Numbered from the stretch's first letter, positions 18,954 through 27,520 are shown. The stretch is DNA of 56,416 bases from Leptolyngbya sp. FACHB-60 (GCF_014695775.1 NZ_JACJOX010000034.1:1-56416); one strand, 5' to 3'. Numbers and translations: made by a program. The notes: generated from the sequence alone by a model not told the origin.

Positions 18954-21900
18954 ATGCCCCAGCGGCTGGATGAACTCCTGCAAGATTGTACGGTCAAGAT
19001 TACGGTTCCTGGCGGCTGGGGGACGGGGTTCTTTGTTGCGCCGGGGTTGGTTTTGACCTGTGACCATGTGATCAAGGCGCTGGATGCTAACGCTCGGGCT
19101 CTGATTGATCGGCAGCAGCGGAGTTTTGCTGAGGCGGCGGTGGTGGAACGGCGGCCTCAGCTTGATTTGGCGCTGCTGCAATACTCACCCTTGCCCGATG
19201 TCGAGGTGCCCTGTGTTTATTTGGGGGAGGCGTTTCAGCCTCGGGACGATCTGTACACCTATGGCTATCCCGATAGTTTTCTTCAGGGGACGTCGGTAAC
19301 GGGTGTGTGTGAGGGCTCAGCGACGGAGAATGGCTCGGAGTTGTTGGTATTTAAGCTGGCCCAGGTGCGTCCGGGATTGAGTGGTGCGCCGCTGCTGAAC
19401 TGGAGGACAGGCCAGGTTTGTGGGATGATCAAGTTTACGAAGGATCGCACCATCGACCTGGGCGGCGGTGCGATTCCCACTCGGGTGATTTTGGAGCAGT
19501 TCCCGCAGCTGCGAGACCAGCAACGGCAGTTTCACCAAGCCAATTGTCGTTGGCATGACCTAGTTACAAAGCCACAGGGCGAAGTTGACTTTGAACCCTA
19601 CTTGCAGGCTCTCACAACGACCTACCACAACTGGTGGACGCACTACACACTGACAGATGCTACTGGACGCATTGCAGCACCGAAGCCCGAAGGCGCTTCA
19701 CCTTTTGACTTTGGTCTGATGGTGAAGGCCGCCGTAAAGGAAACGGATGGTCCTGGCTCTGACCCGAAATCGGAGGAACGAGAGAAAATTGAACGGCTGC
19801 CGGTGCTGGAAGGGATTCGCAAGTATGCCGACAACCATGTGCTTCTGGTAGGTCGCCCTGGGTCAGGTAAGTCCACAGCGTTAATTCGGTTGCTTCTGGA
19901 GGAGGCTACCCAGGCATTACAGCAAGGCGAGGGCCAGGTCCCTATCCTGGTAGAGCTGCGTTACTGGAATACTTCCATCCAGGGACTGATTCAGGGGTTT
20001 CTGCAACGGCATGGTCTGAAGTTAAATGACTCTACCCTGTCCAAACTTCTGGGCCAAGGACGATTTTTGCTGCTGATCGATGGGTTGAATGAGCTGCCTT
20101 CGGAGAGCGCGAGAACTCAGCTTTCAGCCTTTCGGCGCAACCACCCCAAGGTACCGATGATCTTCACTACGCGAGATCTGGGCCTGGGTGGTGACCTGGG
20201 GATTGAGAAGAAACTGGAGATGCAGCCGCTAACCGAGCCGCAGATGAAGGATTTCATTCGCGCCTATGTGCCCCACCAGGCGGAGTCGATGCTGCGGCAG
20301 TTGAATACTCGCCTGCGGGAGTTTGGCCAAACCCCGCTGCTGCTATGGATGCTGTGCGAGGTGTTTCAGCAGTCGCCCAATCGGCAAATGCCCACCAATC
20401 TAGCAGAGGTATTTCGGGCGTTTACGACGATGTATGAAGACAGCAGCGTGCGGAAGCATGAGGTGGCGTTGCTGAAGGGGGATGTGCGACCTTTGAGCGA
20501 TCGCCGCCTGTGGAAACCAGCTCTGATTGCCCTGGCGGCCCTGATGATGCAGGGTAAAACCCCGGTCGATTTTCGCCGAGTGATTCCTCGCGCCGAAGCC
20601 AAACGCAAACTCGGCAAAATCTTTGCCAAGGAGAAATTCCCCGTTCGCGACATTTTAGATGACCTACTCAAATACCACCTGCTGCAAAACCGCACCACCG
20701 ACCAACTCGAATTTGGCCACCACCTCATCCAGGAATATTACGCGGCAGAATATTTGTTGGGCCAGCTGCCAAAGCTAAGCGATGAGCAACTCAAGCGCGA
20801 CTACCTCAACCTTTTGAAGTGGACAGAAGCGATCGCCCTGATGCTATCGCTAGTGGATGACGAGCCTCAAGCACTCCGGGTGGTGAAGCTGGCGATGGAT
20901 GATGTGGATTTAATGTTAGGAGCAAGATTGGCTGGGGAAGTAAAGCCTTTACTCCAAACCAAAACGATAGGCTGGCTTGATAGTTGTGAGTTTCCAACAC
21001 GACTTAAGGTTCAATGTTGGGCAATGAGCCACAGTCAGGCGGCCATCCCCGGCTTGTTGAAAGCCTTTGAAGACCGACACTTCTTCGTTTGTTTGAATGC
21101 GGCCGAAACGCTAGGGAAAATCGGCGGTGAAGCGGCCATTTCCGGCTTGTTGAAAGCTTTGGACAACCAAAAGTATCATGTTCGTAGGGTTGTGACCGAA
21201 GTATTGTGGAAAATCGGTGGTGAGGCGGCCATTCCCGGCTTATTGAAAGCCCTAGAAGACCAATCCTCCAATATTCGGGGGAGCGCAGCCTATGCGTTGG
21301 CGGAAATCGGCAGTGAGGCGGCCATTCCCGGATTGTTGAAAGCCCTGGACGACCCAAACTCTGATGTTCGTGAGAAAGTGGCCTATGCGTTGGCGGAAAT
21401 CGGCAATGAGGCGACCATTCCTGGCTTTTTGAAGGCCCTGGACGACCCAGACTCTGATGTTCGTGAGAGAGCGGCCTATCCGTGGGAGGAAATCATCAGT
21501 GAGGTGGTCATTACCGAATTGCTGAGCGACCTTGAAGACCAATCCCCCGATGTTCGTAAGAACACGGCCTATGTGTTGGGGAAAATTGGCAGTGAGGCAG
21601 CAATTTCTGGATTGCTGAAAGCCCTTGACGACCGATACTCCGATGTTCGTGGGAGTGCAGCCTATGCGTTGGGAGAAATCGGCGGTCAGGCAGCAATTCC
21701 CGGATTACTGAAAGCCCTTGACGACCAATACGATTATGTTTATAGGACCGCAGCCTATGCGTTGGGGAAAATCGGCGGTGAGGCAGCAATTCCCGGATTA
21801 CTGAAAGCCCTTGAATATCCAGACTCCGATGTTCGTAGGAGTGCGGCTCATGCGTTGGGGAAAATCGGCGGTGAGGCAGCAATTCCCGGATTACTGAAAA

Positions 21901-22776
21901 TCTTTGAAGACCCAGGCTCCTATGAAAGTATTAGTGCGACTTCCGGTATTCGTAGGAGTGCGGCCGATGCATTGGGGAAAATCTGCGGTGAGGCAGCGAT
22001 TCCCGGCTTGCTGAAAGCCCTGGACGACCAAAACTATAGTGCTCGTGAGAGCGCAGCCCATGCGTTGGGAGAAATCGGCAGTGAGGCAGCCATTCCCGGC
22101 TTGTTGAAAGCCCTGGACGACCCAAACTCCTTGGTTCGTGGGAGTGCGGCCGATGCGCTGGGGAAAATAGGCGCTGAGGCGGCCATTGCCGATTTATGGC
22201 AGTTGCATTTTCGGCAACCAGAAGATCACCTGGAGAATGCGATTTCTGCTATCCAAAACCGCCGCCAATTCTATAACCACGAAATCTGGCAAGCCTATCT
22301 AGCAGGCAAGCAGGGCGATAGCGCTCCCAGCCAAAGCGATAAAACAATCGAAAACACAGTAATAATCAAAGCTGTAGAGCAACTAACAATCATGAGCGAC
22401 AAATCACCCGTTTTTAATCAGCAACACGCAACGATCGGTGTTAATTATGCAGCAGAAGGCAGTCAACAAGACTTCACTCAGCATATCCACGCCCCAGAGC
22501 AAAATTTTGAGATTCTTCTAACGGGCTACAAACACTTCATCGACGAACTCCAGCAACAAAATCCCCACATCACCAACGAAACCGCCATCATTCAGACCAT
22601 CGATATCGAAGCGAGACGCATCGATACCCGCTGGCAAAACTTCCTCAATCTCAAACGTCTGTGGAATGGCGGTAAAAAAAGCAGCCATCAAAGTCGGCGA
22701 ACACTTTGTCGAATCTAATCCCTGGGGCAAAGGCGCGATCGCATTTCTCGAAGGCGTCAGCGAGGACGTGAAGTAA
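18954..22776 (+). CDS. Trypsin-like protease / NACHT NTPase / HEAT-repeat defence protein, frame break near the C-terminus
   Basis: A modular STAND-type sensor. Residues 1-190 form a trypsin-like serine protease with the triad His38 (TCDHV), Asp71 (LDLALL) and Ser143 (GLSGAP). A NACHT NTPase follows: Walker A GRPGSGKST (300-308), Walker B LLLIDGLNE (372-380). A helical region leads into twelve 31-residue HEAT/PBS-lyase repeats (about 694-1080) plus a degenerate one. In such proteins the repeats are thought to recognise invader or stress signals, NACHT to oligomerise, and the protease to act as effector. The first frame stops at 22718, but beyond an A7 run (22674-22680) a frame reading AAIKVGEHFVESNPWGKGA continues to TAA at 22776, the usual end of cyanobacterial relatives; restored length is about 1273. 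The neighbours encode a TIR remnant and a Trypco1-type protein. Confidence 0.85.
21034..22190 (+). repeat. Twelve tandem 93-bp HEAT-repeat units in the NACHT gene
   Basis: Units of 31 codons with the core AAIPGLLKALDD...VR..AAYALGKIGGE repeat twelve times, followed by one degenerate unit. Several neighbouring units are very similar at DNA level (GAGGCAGCAATTCCCGGA recurs), so unequal recombination could change copy number. Unit 10 carries an 8-residue insertion (ESISATSG region). Confidence 0.85.
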
Positions 22777-22781
22777 AGTCA

Positions 22782-23129
22782 TTGAACTCAGCGGACTCAA
22801 AAACATGTAAATTACCATCGACTTACTCACCAATCTGTTCAGCATCTGCGCTATCAAGGCTGGTTATGATTGTCGCCAATGTCACCTGCTACCACCTCGA
22901 ACTTCAGCGTGCCATAGAGCGACCCCAATCCGGCGAGGCCCGCGTTATTCCCATATTGCTGCGCCCTGTAGACTGGCAGGGTGCCCCATTCAGCCAGCTT
23001 CCCCTCCTGCCCAAAAACCACCAGCCCGTCACCACCTGGCCAAACCAAGACCAAGTCTTTCAGGAGATTGCCGCAGGTATTCGCGAAATCGCGCTTGAAT
23101 TGAGGCGCAACGCCCCAGCAACAGGCTAA
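22782..23129 (+). pseudogene. C-terminal half of a TIR domain, remnant
   Basis: The frame contains HLELQRAIER, GEARVIPILLRPVDWQGAPF, LPLLPKNHQPVTTW and IAAGIREIA, which match the second half of bacterial TIR domains of the kind fused to NACHT or caspase-like proteins. The first half, with the FISYSHKD-type strand and the catalytic Glu region, is missing: upstream sequence reads non-TIR codons, and no good start precedes it (ATG at 22866 would give 87 residues). It lies directly after the NACHT gene and before the Trypco1-type gene on the same strand. It is most simply a truncated effector gene or the end of a lost fusion; NAD-cleaving activity is not expected. Confidence 0.65.
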
Positions 23130-23161
23130 CCATCCAACAACATCCCCAAGGAGACCTCTAA

Positions 23162-23497
23162 ATGAGCTTCTCAGACTCTCGCAGCGACACCGTGCCAGTA
23201 CAGCTCCCTAACGGCGCAACCGTCAAATTTGAGGTTACCCAGACCGGGCGAGAAGACGTCAGTTTTGATCCCAAACAGTTTCAGCCCGTCGCTGATGCGA
23301 TCGAGGGGGTCGTACAAATGATTGCCACCCCCATTCAAAAAGCCAGACCCAAAAAAGCGACGGTGAAATTTGGCATGGAACTAGCCATCGAGTCAGGGCA
23401 GCTGACTGCTGTGATTGTCAAAGGGGCTGGCAAAGCCAACCTAGAAATCACCCTAGAATGGGAGCGATCAGATAAGGTTGAGCCACGAGTCAGCTAG
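23162..23497 (+). CDS. Trypsin-co-occurring domain 1 (Trypco1/CU044_2847-type) protein
   Basis: A 111-residue protein with a beta-rich start (VPVQLPNGATVKFEV) and end (KATVKFGMELAIESGQLTAVIVKGAGKANLEITLEW) around a short helix. This pattern is that of the Trypco1 family, small domains described from bacterial conflict loci alongside trypsin-like proteases, NACHT/STAND proteins and TIR effectors. Its place downstream of a trypsin-NACHT-HEAT gene supports the call. An AAGGAG ribosome site stands about 11 bases before the ATG. The biochemical role is unknown; it is probably a partner, substrate or adaptor of the protease module. Confidence 0.7.
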   Translation: MSFSDSRSDTVPVQLPNGATVKFEVTQTGREDVSFDPKQFQPVADAIEGVVQMIATPIQKARPKKATVKFGMELAIESGQLTAVIVKGAGKANLEITLEWERSDKVEPRVS

Positions 23498-23610
23498 AGA
23501 CACTGGTGCAATACTGGACTGTCCAGCTCACCTTATCCCGTGGGGTAGACAAAGTGGTGCTTAACCTGCGTTGAATTTCACGTCGAATAGTAAGTGGTCT
23601 AAAACCCAGC

Positions 23611-24210
23611 TTAGTCATTGCCATCGCTGGTTGAGAACAAAATACCGAAAGAGCTTGGTAGACCTTGAATCTCAGCATAATCATCCCCCGTTACCAACGT
23701 GGGGTCTTCTTCATAGTCCTCAACAGCTTCCTCAAAAAAACGGTTACAGAGCCACTTAGCAACCTTACCAAAATCGCGGTCAGCATCCAAAAACAGTACA
23801 CCTACAACCGCCTCAAACATCTCTCCCCATACGCCAGGCTCATCCTCAGGAGGTTTCCGGTTTTTCCGATTCCAGGAAGAGCTAACCTCGGGTAAGCCAA
23901 GGGCGATCGCAAAGTCAGCCAAGGAAGGTCTATCCACTAGATATTGTCGATAGTCATCAAAATCTTCGGGAGTTAATTCGCGCCTGGTGCTATAGAGAAG
24001 ATCCGCCAGAATGGCATCTATCAGCATGTCACCCAAAAAAGCAAGACGGCGGTATTCTTGCTCGATCGTGACTTGCTGGCTGGGCGGCAGTCCCGACTCA
24101 TTGATAGTGCAGGGATCCGTAAGGGCGATTTTAAGCAACTCGTCACTGTGAAAATCGGGAAACGCGATCGCACGCTTAGCCTCTTCAAGCTTGATCATGA
24201 TGGCAGGCAT
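23611..24210 (-). CDS. RNase III-fold protein lacking some catalytic glutamates
   Basis: A 199-residue protein with the RNase III signature region RRLAFLGDMLIDAILADLLY (54-73) and the second motif GEMFEAVVGVLFLD (129-142). It has a single nuclease domain and no dsRNA-binding domain, like Mini-III. In the signature the two glutamates of ERLEFLGD (E. coli E38, E41) are replaced by Arg54 and Ala57, while Asp61 and Glu130/Glu133 remain. Activity is therefore uncertain. It lies in CAST cargo, opposite in strand to the Trypco1 gene. Links to crRNA/tracrRNA processing are conceivable because tracrRNA-type systems can use RNase III, but nothing here shows it. Confidence 0.7.
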   Translation of the reverse strand: MPAIMIKLEEAKRAIAFPDFHSDELLKIALTDPCTINESGLPPSQQVTIEQEYRRLAFLGDMLIDAILADLLYSTRRELTPEDFDDYRQYLVDRPSLADFAIALGLPEVSSSWNRKNRKPPEDEPGVWGEMFEAVVGVLFLDADRDFGKVAKWLCNRFFEEAVEDYEEDPTLVTGDDYAEIQGLPSSFGILFSTSDGND

Positions 24211-24235
24211 CGATAAAAGTCCTTGCTGGGTTCAC

Positions 24236-24397
24236 TCAACCATTCTTCCCAGTGGACTCCCTCGCTTCTAAAGCCTCCCCCAAAAGCATTTCAACCACAA
24301 ATGTAAATGATCGCTGCTCTCTATCTGCGATCGCCTGAATGGCTTCCCTCATCGGGTCTGGCAGGTAAATGCTGGTCTGGCGCTTTTGGGTAGTCAT
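24236..24397 (-). CDS. Small ribbon-helix-helix (CopG-like) DNA-binding protein
   Basis: A 53-residue protein: a beta strand QTSIYLPD, then helices MREAIQAIADREQRSF and TFVVEMLLGEALEAR, the ribbon-helix-helix pattern of CopG/Arc-type regulators and antitoxins. The ATG is at 24395-24397 and the TGA at 24236-24238. It begins upstream of, and divergent from, the gene at 24569; an inverted repeat (24451-24472) lies between them and could be its operator. No toxin gene is recognisable next to it. It could regulate CAST or cargo expression, since a CvkR regulator is not seen. Confidence 0.7.
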   Translation of the reverse strand: MTTQKRQTSIYLPDPMREAIQAIADREQRSFTFVVEMLLGEALEARESTGKNG

Positions 24398-24450
24398 AAC
24401 CGCTCTATCTAGCTCTAGAGCAAGCCTAGGTGAAGCGTTGCGATTAAGGG

Positions 24451-24472
24451 TAATCTAATCTAGAGTAGATTA
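24451..24472. promoter_or_regulatory. Inverted repeat TAATCTA-N8-TAGATTA, candidate operator
   Basis: A perfect 7-bp inverted repeat with an 8-bp spacer lies in the divergent region between the ribbon-helix-helix gene (starts 24397, minus) and the gene at 24569 (plus). Its AT-rich arms suit a ribbon-helix-helix dimer pair. Function is inferred from position only. Confidence 0.4.
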
Positions 24473-24568
24473 AACTAATATAGATAAGCATATCCGCTAG
24501 TTCAAGTTACCTCAGCCTTGTTGAGTAGCCAGGCTAACCTTCGCCAGCACCCAGGAACTGCTCTCCCT

Positions 24569-24931
24569 ATGGCTCAACCCTTTCCACACCAGCGATCGCA
24601 TCAGCTTCATCTCATCTATCGAGCCGTCGGGTATGCTCTCAAACCTGGTCACTTGCACCTCCCGCCAACGACTAACTTACCTGCCGCATTTCCCCAGGTC
24701 GAAGCGCCCCACTTTCACTACGGCGATCGCCTCCGCTGGACTCCCCATGGCGACGCGACCGATTGGGGCCTGGTCATTGGCCAGTTCTACAGCTTTGCCC
24801 CCCACAGCCGCCGCTGGCAGTGGTGCTACCTGATCTGGCTCAATCCTGGTTCTCCCAGTGCCACCTGGGTCAGAGCCGATATTGCCTGGGAAGACGACCT
24901 CGAACCCCTTGACGAGGAGTCTATCCGATGA
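24569..24931 (+). CDS. Conserved-looking cyanobacterial protein of unknown function
   Basis: 120 residues, starting MAQPFPHQRS; a TTG at 24518 could add 17 residues. The C-terminal half is compact and aromatic (HYGDRLRWTPHGDATDWGLVIGQFYSFAPHSRRWQWCYLIWL...WVRADIAWEDDLEP), resembling a small beta-barrel, and is followed by an acidic tail. No signal peptide or catalytic motif is seen. Its stop overlaps the next gene (ATGA at 24928-24931), so the two are translated together. I do not recognise the family. It is next to a helix-turn-helix partner, which suggests a nucleic-acid-related role. Confidence 0.65.
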   Translation: MAQPFPHQRSHQLHLIYRAVGYALKPGHLHLPPTTNLPAAFPQVEAPHFHYGDRLRWTPHGDATDWGLVIGQFYSFAPHSRRWQWCYLIWLNPGSPSATWVRADIAWEDDLEPLDEESIR

Positions 24932-25239
24932 ATCCCCGCCCCCTTTCTCACCGCGAGCAGCGCCTAGTCGAGCGGTACAGCTACTGCCAATTGGGCATGA
25001 CGCCCCAGCGGTTTTATGCGAAGTGGCAGGTGAGCCAAGAAGACATGGCCGTGATCTGCTCCCGGTCGGTCTCGACAGTGCGAGGCTGGTTTCGCAAAGG
25101 TCGCAGCTATCGCCGCCCCACCCCTGTAGACCTTCGCCATCTGGCCCTGATGGATTTTTTGCTCGACAACTTTGACCAAATTCCAGCAGACCTACGGCAG
25201 GCTCTCTGCACCACCGAGCAGGAAGACAATCATACTTAA
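24928..25239 (+). CDS. Helix-turn-helix protein
   Basis: 103 residues. The segment MTPQRFYAKWQVSQEDMAVICSRSVSTVRGWFRKGRSYRRPTP (about 24-66) contains a helix-turn-helix (AVICSRSVSTVRGWF) like those of small site-specific DNA-binding proteins, followed by a helical tail (LRHLALMDFLLDNFDQIP). It is coupled to the preceding gene by a 4-base overlap. It may regulate the cargo or the transposon. I know of no named family. Confidence 0.65.
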   Translation: MNPRPLSHREQRLVERYSYCQLGMTPQRFYAKWQVSQEDMAVICSRSVSTVRGWFRKGRSYRRPTPVDLRHLALMDFLLDNFDQIPADLRQALCTTEQEDNHT

Positions 25240-25279
25240 CCCAAAATTGTCAATATCACCGTGCTCTGTTTTGGCGAAT

Positions 25280-25329
25280 CTCCCCGGGCTAGGGTGGCAT
25301 CAATTGCACTGCATTGATGCATCGGGGAG
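25280..25329 (+). promoter_or_regulatory. Nested hairpin burying the ribosome binding site of the next gene
   Basis: Two nested stems: CTCCCCG (25280-25286) pairs with CGGGGAG (25323-25329), and inside it GCATCAAT (25297-25304) pairs with ATTGATGC (25313-25320). The distal strand of the outer stem contains the Shine-Dalgarno sequence GGGGAGGA for the ATG at 25339. Folding would therefore block translation, suggesting a cis-acting control element. No known riboswitch class was recognised. Confidence 0.45.
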
Positions 25330-25338
25330 GACATTCAT

Positions 25339-25917
25339 ATGAGCCAAGGGTACCGAATCATGGCCGATATCAAACATATCCAGGCGGCGCTGGCAACGCT
25401 AGGGCAAGGCTCATACCGTCTGCAAAAGCTGCCTCGGCAGGCTGTCTGGCTCGTTCACGGTAGAAACAGCAAAACCTACCGACTGACCTTCCAGCCAGCC
25501 CCGATCAACGCTTGGACGCTGCATCCTCCTGATCGAGAGGCCTCTGAGCTGTTGGGCAAGATAGAGCAGGCGTTAAGGTCCAGCGCTGCCAGTGCCGGAG
25601 AAAGCGGGCAGTCTTACCCAATGGATTCTGTCAGCGAGCAGGAGATCTACCGTTTAGAGAGCCAGCAGTACTCTTCATCTGCGGCCTACGAGGTGGAAGC
25701 TCCCACGGCCTACAACCAGCTGCTCCGTCCCTGGTGCGTTGTTCAACTCCTCCCCCACATGCAGCGACGCACCGTAGCCCGGTTTCGGCGGCGCAATGAT
25801 GCTGATGCCCATTTGAAAGCCCTGCGGCGGCTGAGCCCTTCAGCTCAGTACACCGTTGTTTTTGATCCAGCTCCATCCATCCTCTGCATAACCCCCAAGG
25901 AGCAGCGAACTGGGTGA
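25339..25917 (+). CDS. Unknown protein
   Basis: 192 residues with a strong ribosome site (GGGGAGGA about 10 bases upstream). The N-terminal 75 residues (IKHIQAALATLGQGSYRLQKLP...VWLVHGRNSKTYRLTF) look like a small alpha/beta domain. A Ser-rich linker follows, and the C-terminus (VVQLLPHMQRRTVARFRRRNDADAHLKALRRLSPSAQYTVVFDP) is basic and could bind nucleic acid. A second ATG (MADIKH) 13 codons in is an alternative start. No family is recognised. It faces tniQ, with a strong shared terminator between. Confidence 0.6.
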   Translation: MSQGYRIMADIKHIQAALATLGQGSYRLQKLPRQAVWLVHGRNSKTYRLTFQPAPINAWTLHPPDREASELLGKIEQALRSSAASAGESGQSYPMDSVSEQEIYRLESQQYSSSAAYEVEAPTAYNQLLRPWCVVQLLPHMQRRTVARFRRRNDADAHLKALRRLSPSAQYTVVFDPAPSILCITPKEQRTG

Positions 25918-25938
25918 GGTGCCGGTACTTAACTCTAC

Positions 25939-25972
25939 TGCCTCAAAGGGCTTCGCTAAGCCCTTTGAGGCA
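25939..25972. terminator. Bidirectional terminator hairpin
   Basis: A perfect 15-bp stem (TGCCTCAAAGGGCTT / AAGCCCTTTGAGGCA) with a CGCT loop lies between the convergent gene ending at 25917 and tniQ ending at 26044. No long T tract follows on either side, so the efficiency is uncertain. It also insulates the transposition operon from the cargo. Confidence 0.7.
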
Positions 25973-26043
25973 TTCCTCTAAGTGTACTGACCCTAGCAAC
26001 GCCAACAGATCTCTGAATGACTGTCAAATGCTTCTTATAGAGG

Positions 26044-26553
26044 CTATTTGCCTATAATCTGTTTCTGGAAGTCGGCCATATCCGCAAACGCAATGCCACA
26101 CCTTAAGCAAATGCCCGCAGCCCACTCGGCAGGTATGGGGAAGGGACACTTGCAGCAGGGACAGCGGGCCAACAGAGTCAGCCCATGCCGCTCACAGTAC
26201 TGAGTAGCCTTGTACTGCCAATGCGATCGGTGATACGGCTCGTCACCATAGCAGGCTGCACAAAGGCGAAGGGTGCCTATCTGCATCGGTTCTTGGGGTA
26301 GCAGCGCCTTTAGGGCTGCCTGACTAGCCCCAGTGATCTCAGCCAACCGTTGAAGCTGCCTCTCAGAGGGAGATGGGGTGTAGCGCAGCTTGCGCCAGCG
26401 TCCTACCGCAACAGTACCAGCAGTGATGTGCTGAGCAAGGGCATTGGGCGTAATACAATTCACCGCACAATAACGCCCCAGAAAATGACTAAAGCTTTCC
26501 CCGGCAAAAGGCTCTAGCTGAAAGTGCCATTGATGACTCTGCTCAAATTCCAT
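26044..26553 (-). CDS. tniQ: TniQ, target-recruitment protein of the CAST
   Basis: 169 residues, the short TniQ form found in type V-K CASTs. The N-terminus (FQLEPFAGESFSHFLGRYC) is the TniQ hallmark, a helix-turn-helix-like region follows, and two zinc-binding knuckles follow: C98-x2-C101...C120-x2-H123 and C131-x2-C134...C149-x2-C152. TniQ joins Cas12k and TnsC at the target site. It begins 2 bp after tnsC ends, in the same operon. Length and cysteine pattern look intact. Confidence 0.9.
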   Translation of the reverse strand: MEFEQSHQWHFQLEPFAGESFSHFLGRYCAVNCITPNALAQHITAGTVAVGRWRKLRYTPSPSERQLQRLAEITGASQAALKALLPQEPMQIGTLRLCAACYGDEPYHRSHWQYKATQYCERHGLTLLARCPCCKCPFPIPAEWAAGICLRCGIAFADMADFQKQIIGK

Positions 26554-26555
26554 AT

Positions 26556-27371
26556 CTAAAACTGAGCCGCCACTTCCTGAAGCCGTTCATAGCTGATCTT
26601 AGATTCCCCTTCAATCAAAGCTTTTCTAGCCGCCCTACGCAACAGCTCATCCATCTTGCCAATACATCGTCCCGTAGCACTCTCAATCAAACTAAAAGGC
26701 TTCTTAGCAGTCAGGCTTGATGCCACTGGAAAGCGAATTACAGTAGCTTCCCAAAGCTCTACCAGATCCTTTAACTCAGCAGATAAAACCCGCCCATACT
26801 GATAGCGAGGATAACGCCTTTGTACCTGCTCATCCTGGCAGATAAGTGCATCCAAACGATCAGTTCCAATCAGTACAATAGATTTTACGACCTCGGCTTC
26901 TTCAAGATACTGCATCTCGCCTAATGCATCTCTTTTGAGGTGATTAGCCTCATCAAATAGCAGAACAGATACCTTGCGACTAGTCAAAGTCTGACGAGCA
27001 CGATTCCGAAGAAGGCTAATATTACCCTTGGTGTATGTAAAACCCAAAGCCTTCAGCACCTCCTCATAAACTCCCTTCGGTGTACAGTTTGGTGGCAAAA
27101 GAACATACACAGCATATTCATTGGTGGAGATGCTCTTTAGCCGTCTAACATAAGCCTTTGCTGCTACAGTCTTCCCCACTCCGCTATCTCCTACTATGCG
27201 AGAGCAGGCATTGCCTAAACGGCACTCTTCAAGGTATGTGTGACAACCTTGAACTTTAGGAAGATCGAAGTAGGGTGTTTTGGCAAGTCGCTCTAATTCC
27301 TTTTGTGTTTCAGGTGCTAATTCAGGCAGAGCCCCTAGTGCAGAGGCAACTTGATTGGCTTCTCGGCTCAT
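26556..27371 (-). CDS. tnsC: TnsC, AAA+ ATPase of the CAST
   Basis: 271 residues, matching the short V-K TnsC (about 276). Walker A is GDSGVGKT (61-68) and Walker B is VLLFDEANHL with D140-E141; sensor region SIVLIGTD follows. TnsC polymerises as ATP-bound filaments on DNA, marks the target and recruits and stimulates TnsB. The start MSREANQ lies 8 bases after the second, normal-looking end of the tnsB frame (27380), which supports the view that tnsB once extended that far. It is followed immediately by tniQ. No defects are seen. Confidence 0.92.
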   Translation of the reverse strand: MSREANQVASALGALPELAPETQKELERLAKTPYFDLPKVQGCHTYLEECRLGNACSRIVGDSGVGKTVAAKAYVRRLKSISTNEYAVYVLLPPNCTPKGVYEEVLKALGFTYTKGNISLLRNRARQTLTSRKVSVLLFDEANHLKRDALGEMQYLEEAEVVKSIVLIGTDRLDALICQDEQVQRRYPRYQYGRVLSAELKDLVELWEATVIRFPVASSLTAKKPFSLIESATGRCIGKMDELLRRAARKALIEGESKISYERLQEVAAQF

Positions 27372-27379
27372 AATTTTAG

Positions 27380-27520
27380 TTACTCAAATAAATCATCTTG
27401 ATAAGATACTTGCAAGCTAAGAAGCGGGTTAGCCCTAGGCTTTAGATCTTCCTCTTGGGTATCGGTAGGGCTATCCCTCAAATCCTCCATGGAATCAGTA
27501 AGGAGCTTTTTGTTTTCTTT
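27380..27520 (-). pseudogene. Detached C-terminal tail of TnsB, beyond a premature TAG
   Basis: Directly after the tnsB TAG (27521-27523) the same frame stays open for 46 codons (KENKKLLTDS... to ...LQVSYQDDLFE) and ends with TAA at 27380-27382, 8 bases before tnsC. Including the stop codon position, the restored TnsB would be 557 residues, close to the family size (about 580). The tail is acidic then aromatic, as expected for the flexible C-terminal tail by which V-K TnsB contacts TnsC. Confidence 0.75.
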
